A stretch of 45,878 bases of DNA from Phycisphaerae bacterium (GTDB lineage Bacteria > Planctomycetota > Phycisphaerae > Phycisphaerales > UBA1924): the NCBI GenBank assembly GCA_002706885.1, contig PAKY01000104.1, positions 1 to 45,878 on the forward strand, read 5' to 3'. How positions within the stretch are numbered: the stretch's first letter is position 1; each line of letters starts with the position of its first letter. The notes beneath the pieces were generated by a model. It saw only the letters and a list, made by a program, of their open reading frames with translations. It was not told the origin of the DNA and made no database searches. Shown piece by piece: positions 26,266-34,140 of the stretch. A program made the position numbers and the translations under genes.

Positions 26266-27219
26266 ATGACTGCGAGTTCCGCCGTTCAGGGTGAATCGTC
26301 CGTCCAAGCCCGCCCGCTGCCGGATCTGCGCGAGTACGCGGAGAACGTGCATTCGCAGTTCGGGGAGGACGGGATCCTCGCCGAGATTGTTCGGCGGACG
26401 GGGCTCGGGCATGGGCGGGCGTTGGCGTGCGTCGAGCTCGGGGCGTGGGACGGGATTCATCTGAGCAACACGCGTCGGCTGATCGAATCGTTCGGCGCGC
26501 GGGCGGTCCTGATCGAGGCCGATCGGAAGCGCTACGCGGAGTTGGTGGCGAACTGCGCGGCGTTCGGGTCGGTGGAGACGGTGCACAGGCGGGTCGCGAT
26601 CGAGGGGCCCGATTCGCTCGACGAGATCCTCGCGGAGACGTCGTGCCCCGAGCGGTTCGATGTGCTGAGCCTCGACATCGACGGGCACGACTACTGGGTG
26701 TGGCACGGGCTTGAGCGGTATCGGCCGTCGGTCGTGATCGTGGAGCACATCCCGACGATTCCGACGCATATCGCGTACGTGCAGCCTCGGTACACGGACA
26801 AGCGGCACGGGTCATCGCTCCGCGCGATGGCGGAACTCGGCGCGTCGAAGGGTTACACGCTCGTGGCAGCGACCGAGGTCAACGCGATCCTTGTCGAGAA
26901 CGATCTGGTTCCGGCGCTGGGTCTCGAGGACCTCTCGATCGACACGCTGGTCGAGGGGTTGCCCGACCTGCGGACGTACCTCTTCCAGACGCACGACGGG
27001 CACATCGGGATCGTGGGTCATCGGCAGATGAACTGGCACGGGACGTCGATCCATCTCGATCGTCTGCAGGCGCTGCCGTGGTGGCTGCGTCGGCATCCGG
27101 ACGACATGGGGCCGGTGCGTCGGCTGCTGCTTTCGTGGTACCGGCGCAGGGCGCGGAAACGCCTGCGTCGGTGGTACGGCGCGGACGAGCGTGAACGGCG
27201 CGAGGGGGTTACGTCCTGA
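26266..27219 (+). CDS. FkbM-like methyltransferase-fold protein
   Basis: Starting at ATG 26266 gives 317 residues. The segment NVHSQFGEDGILAEIV followed by CVELGAWDGIHLSNTRRL and VLIEADRKRYAEL is the signature of a common methyltransferase-fold family related to FkbM. FDVLSLDIDGHDYWVWHGL is the motif IV region, with VVIVEHIPTIPTHIAY after it. It is probably an O-methyltransferase acting on a glycan. The C-terminus is very basic (RRRARKRLRRW), perhaps for membrane association. A longer reading frame from 26131 overlaps the previous gene and was rejected. The gene converges with the epimerase gene, with 13 bases between the stops. Confidence 0.75.
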   Translation: MTASSAVQGESSVQARPLPDLREYAENVHSQFGEDGILAEIVRRTGLGHGRALACVELGAWDGIHLSNTRRLIESFGARAVLIEADRKRYAELVANCAAFGSVETVHRRVAIEGPDSLDEILAETSCPERFDVLSLDIDGHDYWVWHGLERYRPSVVIVEHIPTIPTHIAYVQPRYTDKRHGSSLRAMAELGASKGYTLVAATEVNAILVENDLVPALGLEDLSIDTLVEGLPDLRTYLFQTHDGHIGIVGHRQMNWHGTSIHLDRLQALPWWLRRHPDDMGPVRRLLLSWYRRRARKRLRRWYGADERERREGVTS

Positions 27220-27232
27220 GGGCGCGGCTCGG

Positions 27233-28285
27233 TCAGGCGGCGAGCGTGCGGCAGGCGAAGGCGGTTTCCTTCACGATGTCTTCGAGCGACCGCGTAATCG
27301 ACCAGCTCGGATAGTGCGAGCGGAGCTTGGAGAGGTCGGTGTAGTAGCAGATGTGGTCGCCGCGGCGGTTCATGTCGCTGTAGGTGAGCTCGGGTCGGCG
27401 GCCGGTGTGCTTCTCGATGAGGTCGACGCACTCGAGGAGGCTCGCGGCGTTGTCGTAGCCGCCTCCGAGGTTGTAGACCTCGCCCGGCCTGGGGCTCTGG
27501 GCGAACGACCAGAAGGCGTTGATGACGTCGTGGCTGTGGATCTGGTCGCGGACCTGCTTGCCCTTGTATCCGTAGATGGTGTAGGGGTCGCCGGCCATCG
27601 CGGTGCGGGTGAGGTAGTTCAGGAACCCGTGGAGCTCGACACCCGAGTGCGAGGGGCCGGTGAGGCAGCCGCCACGGAAGACGCCGACGTTGAGACCGAA
27701 GTAGCGGCCGTACTCCTGGGCCATCACGTCGGCGGCGAGCTTGGAGGCGCCGAAGAGGGAGTGGAGCGATGCATCGATCGGGAAGTCTTCAGGGATGCCG
27801 TGGGCGTATCGGGGATCGGTGATCTCGTAGCGCTTCGGGAGCTCGGTCATCTCGAGGCGGTTGGGGGCGTCGCCGTAGACCTTGTTGGTGGAGACATGGA
27901 TGAAGACGGCCTCTTCGGCGTGGCGGCGGGTGGCCTCAAGAAGGTTGACCGTGCCGACGGCGTTGACGTCGAAGTCGTCGAACGGGCGGGAGGCCGCGAG
28001 GTCGTGCGAGGGCTGGGCGGCCGTGTGGACGATGAGATCGAACCGTTCGGAGGCGATGAGACGGTCGACGGCTTCGCGGTCGCGGATGTCGATCTCGATG
28101 TGGCGGAAGCGCCGGCAGGTCGAGACGAGGCGGTCGCGGTTCCAGGTGGTGTCGCCGCGAGGGCCGAAGAACGACGCGCGCATGTTGTTGTCGACGCCGA
28201 CCACGTCCATGCCGAGGTTGTCGAAGAACGACACAGCCTCGGAACCGATCAGCCCGCTCGAGCCCGTTACCAGCACGCGATCCAT
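27233..28285 (-). CDS. NAD-dependent nucleotide-sugar epimerase/dehydratase (CDP-tyvelose/paratose epimerase-like)
   Basis: The 350-residue extended SDR enzyme has the NAD-binding [13 protein letters not shown] at the N-terminus, [19 protein letters not shown] and [22 protein letters not shown]. Its catalytic region reads [11 protein letters not shown], so Phe stands where the YxxxK tyrosine usually is. I recall close relatives with the same SLFG pattern, so this may be a family trait. It would convert an NDP-sugar for the surface glycan. ATG 28285 overlaps the TAA of the upstream FkbM gene by one base (TAATG), making it the last gene of the five-gene minus-strand operon. A longer reading frame up to 28987 is a shadow. 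Confidence 0.85.
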   Translation of the reverse strand: MDRVLVTGSSGLIGSEAVSFFDNLGMDVVGVDNNMRASFFGPRGDTTWNRDRLVSTCRRFRHIEIDIRDREAVDRLIASERFDLIVHTAAQPSHDLAASRPFDDFDVNAVGTVNLLEATRRHAEEAVFIHVSTNKVYGDAPNRLEMTELPKRYEITDPRYAHGIPEDFPIDASLHSLFGASKLAADVMAQEYGRYFGLNVGVFRGGCLTGPSHSGVELHGFLNYLTRTAMAGDPYTIYGYKGKQVRDQIHSHDVINAFWSFAQSPRPGEVYNLGGGYDNAASLLECVDLIEKHTGRRPELTYSDMNRRGDHICYYTDLSKLRSHYPSWSITRSLEDIVKETAFACRTLAA

Positions 28286-29382
28286 TACGACATCCCTTCC
28301 GTGGCGACGGCCCGCTCGATGGCGGGCGATCCGTTCCTGTAGAGCGTGACGACCGTCGCGCCGGCACCGAGCGCGTTGACGGCGAGGCGTTGTTCCATTC
28401 GGTCCGACGAGACGACGACGGCGTCGACGCCCATGGCGAGCGCTTCGCCGATTGAGACGACGGGCAGACCCCAGAGGGCGCCGCGGCGGGCGGGGTCGTC
28501 GTCGATGACGCAGGCGATCTCGATCGGTGGCGACGCGAGGGCGGCGGCGGCGTCGATGGTGTGGGCGCCGGCGCCGTAGATCGCGACGCGGTGAAGTCCT
28601 TCGGCGGCGCACAGCGCGAGGGCGTCGGTCATGCGCGCGGACTTGCCGCCCGCGGCGCACGGGAGGTTCGCGGGCCTTGGGCCGCGGCGGATTTCGTCGA
28701 GCACTTCGGCTCGGACCCAGATGCCATCGCAGCAGGACGGTTCGCCGTGGTCGCCCTTCATGCACAGGTCGAGGATCTGGTAGAGCTCGAAGCCTCGAGC
28801 CTTGAGGTGGGTGTCGATCTCGCCGAACGTCGAGGCGCCTTCGTACTCGGGGATGAGTTGCGCCTCGGCGTAGACGATGTCGGTCCGCGCGAGGAGACGT
28901 TCGGCGCCGCGGAGGGCGGGGGCTTCGAGGCCTTGCAGATCGAGTTTGAGGATGTCGACGCGATCGATGTCGTTCGCTTCGGCCCACTCATCGAGGGTCA
29001 CGATCTGTATGCGTTCGAGGTGGTCGGTCTCGTACCAGTCGCCGTGGTAGTCGCGGCCGCGGTCGCTTGCCGGGAGGAGGCTGCAGGTCCAGAGGTTGCG
29101 GTTGACGCGGATCTCGGCGTCACCCGCGCGTTCGCCGAGGGCGAGACGGTGTGGCGTGACGCGGGGCGTGCTGTCGAAGCGAGCGGCGAGTCGATCGAAG
29201 CAGGCGCGGACCGGCTCGAAGGCGTGGACCTGCGCGGCGGGGAACGCGTCGGCGAATCGTTCGGCGGTGTCGCCGATGTTGGCGCCGCCGTCGATGATCG
29301 TGGCGACGCGCGAGGGGTCCGTGATCTCGGAGAGCAGCTCGATCGGGTCTGCGTTCAGGAGGACGGTCTGCCTTGGGTTCAC
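28285..29382 (-). CDS. FkbM family methyltransferase with C-terminal Rossmann-like module
   Basis: The gene starts with GTG at 29382, overlapping the upstream stop (GTGA), and encodes 365 residues. Residues about 25-235 are an FkbM methyltransferase: [20 protein letters not shown] (motif I), [18 protein letters not shown] and [20 protein letters not shown]. Residues about 260-350 form a second Rossmann-like unit ([52 protein letters not shown]). The same unit ends the next two upstream genes. It recalls the C-terminal domain of sugar C-methyltransferases (Methyltransf_14) and the PglD N-domain, but the identity is uncertain. The likely role is O-methylation of a glycan; the extra module may dock the operon's enzymes together (inference). 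Confidence 0.85.
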   Translation of the reverse strand: MNPRQTVLLNADPIELLSEITDPSRVATIIDGGANIGDTAERFADAFPAAQVHAFEPVRACFDRLAARFDSTPRVTPHRLALGERAGDAEIRVNRNLWTCSLLPASDRGRDYHGDWYETDHLERIQIVTLDEWAEANDIDRVDILKLDLQGLEAPALRGAERLLARTDIVYAEAQLIPEYEGASTFGEIDTHLKARGFELYQILDLCMKGDHGEPSCCDGIWVRAEVLDEIRRGPRPANLPCAAGGKSARMTDALALCAAEGLHRVAIYGAGAHTIDAAAALASPPIEIACVIDDDPARRGALWGLPVVSIGEALAMGVDAVVVSSDRMEQRLAVNALGAGATVVTLYRNGSPAIERAVATEGMS

Positions 29383-30500
29383 GCGGCGACCTCCTCGGGA
29401 GTGGAGGTCTCGGGGAGCGTCTGGGCGTAGAGGCGGATGACGTCGATGCCGAGCGAGCCGTAGCCCGCGGCCTTGGCCCAGAGCTTGTCCTCGAAGCTGT
29501 CGGAGGAGAGGACGATGGCGTCGGGGCGGAGGCGTTCGACGTCGTCGAGCGCGACAATGGGATAACCCCAGAGCTTGTCGCCGTGACGGCGGGCGTCGTC
29601 GTCGGCGATCGCGAGGATGTCGACGGGCGGGGAGGCGAGGGCCTGGGCGGCCTTGAGGGTGTGGGTGCCGGCGCCGTAGATGACGACGCGACGAGCGCCT
29701 CGCGCGGCGAGGGTGTCAAGCGCTTCCTGAACGCGCGTCGCGACAGGCTGCGTGAGCGCGGCGGAGGCGTGGTTGCGGTCGAGATGCCATTCGGCGACGC
29801 CCGACTCGTTGCGGAGGAGGTCTTCGATATCGAAGGTGACGTCGAGGCCTCGGGGCGCGTGGCCCGGGAAGGCGGCCTGCTTGCGCTCGAGGAAGAGTTC
29901 GCAATCGGCACGATCGGCGGCGCCGACGTTCTGCTTCCACCACTCGGGGGTCTCTTCGCCCTCGCGGGAGAAGTGGGCGTGGTACTGGGTGGCGTCGGTA
30001 CGCATCCAGAGGACGCCGAGGCAGCGGGCGACCCAGTAGAGCTCGTAGTCGGCCCAGTTGTGGCGGTAGCCACCATGCATTGGGCCGGCGCCGCCGTACA
30101 TCGTTTCGAAGAAGCGTCGACCGAACCACGGGGAGCCGCAGTAGTTCTGGGCCCACATGAACTGGTCGCCGGCGGGCTGCATGACGCCGAAGCCGTCGGG
30201 GAAACGCTCGAAGTACTCGGCGGCGAGTTGCTGGGCGGATCGGTCGGGGTCGGGGAGCATGTCATCGCCACCGCTGACGACGATGTCGGCGGAGGCGGGG
30301 ACGATGTCGCGGCAGAGGATGTTGATCGATTCGGCCCAGCCCGGGTAGGTGTCGCTCCAGACGACGAGGTCGGCGGGGATCTCGCCTCGCTCGACGTTCT
30401 GGAGGACGGCGATGCGGTAGCCCATGTCGCGCCATGCGGGGAGGCGTTCGCGGCAGCGTTCGACGCTCGCGGAAGGGATCGCGAACCAGACTTCAGCCAT
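29379..30500 (-). CDS. GT-A-like glycosyltransferase with C-terminal Rossmann-like module (copy 2)
   Basis: The start at ATG 30500 gives 373 residues, overlapping the upstream gene by eight bases. The N-terminal part (about 1-235) has VWFAIPSASVERCRERLPAW, YRIAVLQN, VVSGGDDMLPDPD (DxD-like metal/nucleotide-sugar site) and GSPWFGRRF, HNWADYELYWVA. This is consistent with a GT-A-fold transferase of no family I can name. The C-terminal part (about 270-355) is the shared module RRVVIYGAGTHTLKAAQAL, AIADDDARRHGDKLWGYPIV, DAIVLSSDSFEDKL. It is clearly paralogous over its whole length to the upstream neighbour. Transfer of a sugar during surface-glycan assembly is inferred from context. Confidence 0.75.
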   Translation of the reverse strand: MAEVWFAIPSASVERCRERLPAWRDMGYRIAVLQNVERGEIPADLVVWSDTYPGWAESINILCRDIVPASADIVVSGGDDMLPDPDRSAQQLAAEYFERFPDGFGVMQPAGDQFMWAQNYCGSPWFGRRFFETMYGGAGPMHGGYRHNWADYELYWVARCLGVLWMRTDATQYHAHFSREGEETPEWWKQNVGAADRADCELFLERKQAAFPGHAPRGLDVTFDIEDLLRNESGVAEWHLDRNHASAALTQPVATRVQEALDTLAARGARRVVIYGAGTHTLKAAQALASPPVDILAIADDDARRHGDKLWGYPIVALDDVERLRPDAIVLSSDSFEDKLWAKAAGYGSLGIDVIRLYAQTLPETSTPEEVAA

Positions 30501-31596
30501 GGACCACCTCCGCGGGGGCGGGTTCGTAGAGCGGGAGGACCTCGACGCCTCGTTCGGCGAACGGCGCGGCGCGCTGTTCGAGGGCGGGCGTCGCGGCGCG
30601 GCACGAGAGGATGACGGCATCGGCGTTGATCGAGATCGCGTGATCGCGACTGAGGATCTCGAAGCCCCAGAGGCGGGCGCCTCGGAGGCGTTCATCGTCG
30701 TCGATGAGGCAGACGACATCGACCGGTGGCGCCATCAGCGCATCGCCCGCGAGGCGGGTCTCGGTGCCGGCGCCGTAGATCAGGACACGGCGCTTGCCGC
30801 GCGAGGCGAGGTCGGCGAGGCGTTCGGTCATCGCTGTGGAAGCGTCTGAGGTCGAGTGATGGCGGCCGTAGCGGGTCTGCCAATAGCGGATGGCGGTGCC
30901 GGGGTAGTCGGCGCGGAGGCGGTCGGGGTCGATGGCGCGGCCGTTGGCTTCGTGGAGCGGGAAGTTCTGCCAGAGGCGGGCGATGAAGGTCTCAACGTCG
31001 GCGCGGTCGGCGGGGGCGACGGTGTCGGACCAGTACGGGGGCGGGGCGTCGCCCGAGCGGGAGAAGTGGTCGTGACGCTGCGCGAGACCATCGTTCATCC
31101 AGAGGGCGTCGAGGCTCCCTGCGACCCATCGGAGTTCGTGGTCGGCCCAGTTGTGCGTGTAGGCGGGCCAGAGCGGGCCGTTTCCGCGGTAGGCGTGGTC
31201 GATCCAGGCGCGGCCGAGCCACGGGCTGCCGCAGTACTCGGTCGCGTTCATGAAGGTGTCGGCGGTGGGCTGCATGACCCCGAAGCCGTCTGGGAAGCGA
31301 TCAAAGAAGGCGTCGGCGATGTCGGCGGCGGTGTGATTCGGATCGGGGAGCATGTCGTCGCCCCCACTGACCACGATGGCGGCGTCGCGCGGGATGACGT
31401 TGCGGCAGAGTTCGTTGATCGAGGCGGCCCACCCCGGGTAGGCGTCGCGCCAGACGGTGAGGTCGGCGGGGATGTCGCCGCGTTCGCGGTTTTGGAGGAC
31501 GGCGACGCGGTAACCCATATCGCGCCACGCGGGGAGGGTTGCGCGGCAGCGGTCGAGGCTGGCGGAGGGGATGGCGTACCAGACTTCACGCGACAC
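30493..31596 (-). CDS. GT-A-like glycosyltransferase with C-terminal Rossmann-like module (copy 1)
   Basis: The start is GTG at 31596, seven bases after AAGGGA, chosen because the protein then aligns with its neighbour (VSREVWYAIPSAS against MAEVWFAIPSAS). It encodes 367 residues with the same layout: ATLPAWRDMGYRVAVLQN, VVSGGDDMLPDPN, GFGVMQPTADTF, GSPWLGRAW and HNWADHELRWVAG. The C-terminal module is RRVLIYGAGTETRLAGDAL, CLIDDDERLRGARLWGFEI. A tandem duplication is evident. The gene overlaps the glycosyltransferase upstream by 11 bases. Upstream extension of the frame to 31770 is a shadow of that gene. Confidence 0.75.
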   Translation of the reverse strand: MSREVWYAIPSASLDRCRATLPAWRDMGYRVAVLQNRERGDIPADLTVWRDAYPGWAASINELCRNVIPRDAAIVVSGGDDMLPDPNHTAADIADAFFDRFPDGFGVMQPTADTFMNATEYCGSPWLGRAWIDHAYRGNGPLWPAYTHNWADHELRWVAGSLDALWMNDGLAQRHDHFSRSGDAPPPYWSDTVAPADRADVETFIARLWQNFPLHEANGRAIDPDRLRADYPGTAIRYWQTRYGRHHSTSDASTAMTERLADLASRGKRRVLIYGAGTETRLAGDALMAPPVDVVCLIDDDERLRGARLWGFEILSRDHAISINADAVILSCRAATPALEQRAAPFAERGVEVLPLYEPAPAEVVHG

Positions 31597-34012
31597 GGCC
31601 GTTTCCCTTGCGATGCTTCGTGTGCGCTTCGAGGGCTTCGTCGCGGAGCAGCATGAAGGAGTCGGCGGGCGGCCAGGGCTGGTTGGTTCGGGCGTGATGC
31701 GCCTCGCGGGCAACGGTCTTGGCTGCGTGCTCGAGAAGGCGCTTGGCGAAGGCGTCGGTGCTGAGGACACCCGACGCGCGGCGGGCGATGTCGGCCGAGG
31801 TTGCGTCGCGCCACGAGCGGTCGTTGATCGCTCGGTCGAGCACGGCTTCGAGGGAGGATTCGTCGGTGAACGCGACGGAGGCGACGTCGCCGAGGAGCCC
31901 GCAGACGTCGAAGGCGGGGAGGGCGACGTCGCGGTAGCGGTCGCCGCGCGGGACGAGGTCTTTCGGACAGGTGATGTCGGTGATGGGCGGGAGGCCGAAT
32001 TTCGCTCGCTGCTCGATCATCGCTCGCCCGGAGGGCGCGTCTTCGAGGGCGAAGGTTCGCTCTCCCGTGGCGTCGTTCACGCTTCGGGGGGTTGCGCTCG
32101 CAAGCAGTTCCTCGCGGGCGCGGTAGCGGGTGGTCGCGAGGGCGTCGAGCTGGAACGCGGAGACCGCGAGGCCGCCCGAGAACGCGCACTCGAATACGCG
32201 CTGGTGGGTGAGGGCCATGAGATCGATGTGGAGGTGGGCGGCGGCGCAGGCGTAGCAGGCGCGGAGGTCTTCGCCGTGCTCGACCGGGCCGGCGGCGAAG
32301 GGGGCGAATCGTTCGGAGCGGTCCCAACCTGCGCCGTAGAGCTTGAGCTTCCAGCCACGACGATCGGCGATCCGGATCGCGGCCTCGACGGTGTCATGGC
32401 GGAAGATGCGGCCCGCGAGGGGCAGGATGAAGTGATACGCGAGGAGCGAGACCTGCTTGGGCGACATCGCTCGCCCGAGGCCCTGGGCGTAGGCCTTCCC
32501 GGCGGCGGGGATCACGGCGTCCGTGACGGAGATTGTCGCGGCGGCCGCGGCGAGGCGCTGGGCGGCTTCGACCGCGGGTCCGAACATGGCGCGATCGAGG
32601 CCGATGCTCGTGGCGAGGCGGAGCGCCATCGCGGATGGCGGCTCGCTGTGGTTGCTGGCGAACGCGATGTCGCAGGTGAACCGCTTGCGGCGCTCGGCGT
32701 CGATCTCGTCGCGGTGGAACTTGCGGCCGCTGGCGGGCGTCGGGTAGGGCAGGGCGGCGTGGGCGGGGTAGGCGTAGGTGGTCACCAGTTCGGGCATGGT
32801 GTTGCCGATCAGGACGTCGGTATCGAGTTGCGCGCGACCGACGTCGGCGTCGAAGATGTAGCCCATCGCGTCCTGGATCCAGCAGACGTAGGGCAGCGAG
32901 GGGGGGTAGAGCGAGCCGATGACGCTGCGCGGCGCGTTGGGCGAGATCACGAGGTCGGGCTGGAAATCAAGCACGCCCTTCGCCATCGAGAGCGGGGTCT
33001 GCGAATCGTGCTCGGTCGGCTCGATGAGCACACGGGCGTCGTGTCCGAGCGCCGACAGCGATGCGGCGAGATCCTCGACGGAAAAGCGGAGATAGCTCGT
33101 GCGGCGCGTCGTGGGCAGGAGGATGCGGAGGACGCGGCGGCCCTCGACGCCTTCTACGAGTCGCTCGCGAGACTCCAAGGGCGTGATCGACGCGTATCGA
33201 GCGTGGACGGCGGCCACGGTCCGATCGGTCGCCGCGGTCTGTCGTTCGTGGGCGCCTCGCGTGACGCCGAGAACGGCCTGCGCGAGCGACGCGTCGGGTT
33301 GATCGGTCGGCGTGACAACGGCTCGCTTCGGCAGCCACGCCTCGGGGCGTCGCTCGAACCAGTCGCTGAGGCGGTCCGTCGCTGCGGCGCCGAGGAAGAA
33401 CTCGAAGCCCGGGTGGCGGATCGCGGCGGTGAGGTCGGCGATCGAGAGCCCGATCGCGAGCGTCTGCAGGTCGGCGTGAACGACGAAGCAGCGGAAGCGG
33501 TTTGGACCGCTCGACATCCGCTCGGCGACGGCGAGCGACGCGAGCACCGCCCAGGGTGTCGACACGCCCAGGACCAGCAGGGCACGGAGGGCGCTCTGGT
33601 CGGCGGTTTCCTTCGCGACGGCGCCGTTCGCCAGGGAACGGAAGGGGCGACGCCAAAGCCAGTTGGCGGGATCTGGCTCGGCGGCTCGGCGGAGCACCAC
33701 CTCACCGTCGTTCGCCTCGAGCAGTTCGTCGTCGGAGAGCGAGCGATCGAACGCGGCGCGGCAGGCGTGCTCGTCGTCAGTGGTCCACGCGTCGATGGAT
33801 CGGAGGGCTTCGACGTTTCGCTCGAAGATCTCGCTCCGCCGCTCGCGCGGGACGGGGGCAGCGGGAAGCCCAAGTTCGTGAAGCGCCGCGGCGACATCCG
33901 TCGGCGGCGGCGAGGGCTGGGAACCGGTGGCCGCGATGACGCTCCACGGATCCTGAGCGGGGGCCGTCAGCGCCGATGGCGCACGTTCTGCGCATGTGGT
34001 CTGAACCGTCAC
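31586..34012 (-). CDS. Large GT-B-type glycosyltransferase (CgeB/Glyco_trans_1_2-like)
   Basis: The 808-residue protein is the first gene of the five-gene operon. The first 290 residues are poorly recognisable and contain helical stretches (ALRALLVLGVSTPWAVLASLAVAERM). From about 295, VLRILLPTTRRTSYLRFSVEDLAASLSALGH opens a GT-B-like N-domain, continuing VISPNAPRSVIGSLYPP and YVCWIQDAMGY. A C-domain includes WKLKLYGAGWDRSERF and HIDLMALTHQRVFECAFSGGLAV, the R-x-F/Y-E-x-x-x-x-G pattern of CgeB-like transferases. The start codon is GTG at 34012, with no good ribosome site, so the start is uncertain. It is divergent from the HldE-like gene with 128 bases between. Confidence 0.75.
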   Translation of the reverse strand: MTVQTTCAERAPSALTAPAQDPWSVIAATGSQPSPPPTDVAAALHELGLPAAPVPRERRSEIFERNVEALRSIDAWTTDDEHACRAAFDRSLSDDELLEANDGEVVLRRAAEPDPANWLWRRPFRSLANGAVAKETADQSALRALLVLGVSTPWAVLASLAVAERMSSGPNRFRCFVVHADLQTLAIGLSIADLTAAIRHPGFEFFLGAAATDRLSDWFERRPEAWLPKRAVVTPTDQPDASLAQAVLGVTRGAHERQTAATDRTVAAVHARYASITPLESRERLVEGVEGRRVLRILLPTTRRTSYLRFSVEDLAASLSALGHDARVLIEPTEHDSQTPLSMAKGVLDFQPDLVISPNAPRSVIGSLYPPSLPYVCWIQDAMGYIFDADVGRAQLDTDVLIGNTMPELVTTYAYPAHAALPYPTPASGRKFHRDEIDAERRKRFTCDIAFASNHSEPPSAMALRLATSIGLDRAMFGPAVEAAQRLAAAAATISVTDAVIPAAGKAYAQGLGRAMSPKQVSLLAYHFILPLAGRIFRHDTVEAAIRIADRRGWKLKLYGAGWDRSERFAPFAAGPVEHGEDLRACYACAAAHLHIDLMALTHQRVFECAFSGGLAVSAFQLDALATTRYRAREELLASATPRSVNDATGERTFALEDAPSGRAMIEQRAKFGLPPITDITCPKDLVPRGDRYRDVALPAFDVCGLLGDVASVAFTDESSLEAVLDRAINDRSWRDATSADIARRASGVLSTDAFAKRLLEHAAKTVAREAHHARTNQPWPPADSFMLLRDEALEAHTKHRKGNGRVA

Positions 34013-34140
34013 ACGAGGCTTATCGGGACGAAAAGGGCGGTCGCTGTAGCCTGAGATCGGTGTATGCGGCCTGAATCGTCTGCGCGGGCGGACCCCGAAA
34101 ATGTCACGGCTGGGAGGTCACGGCGCAGATATTCGATGCG

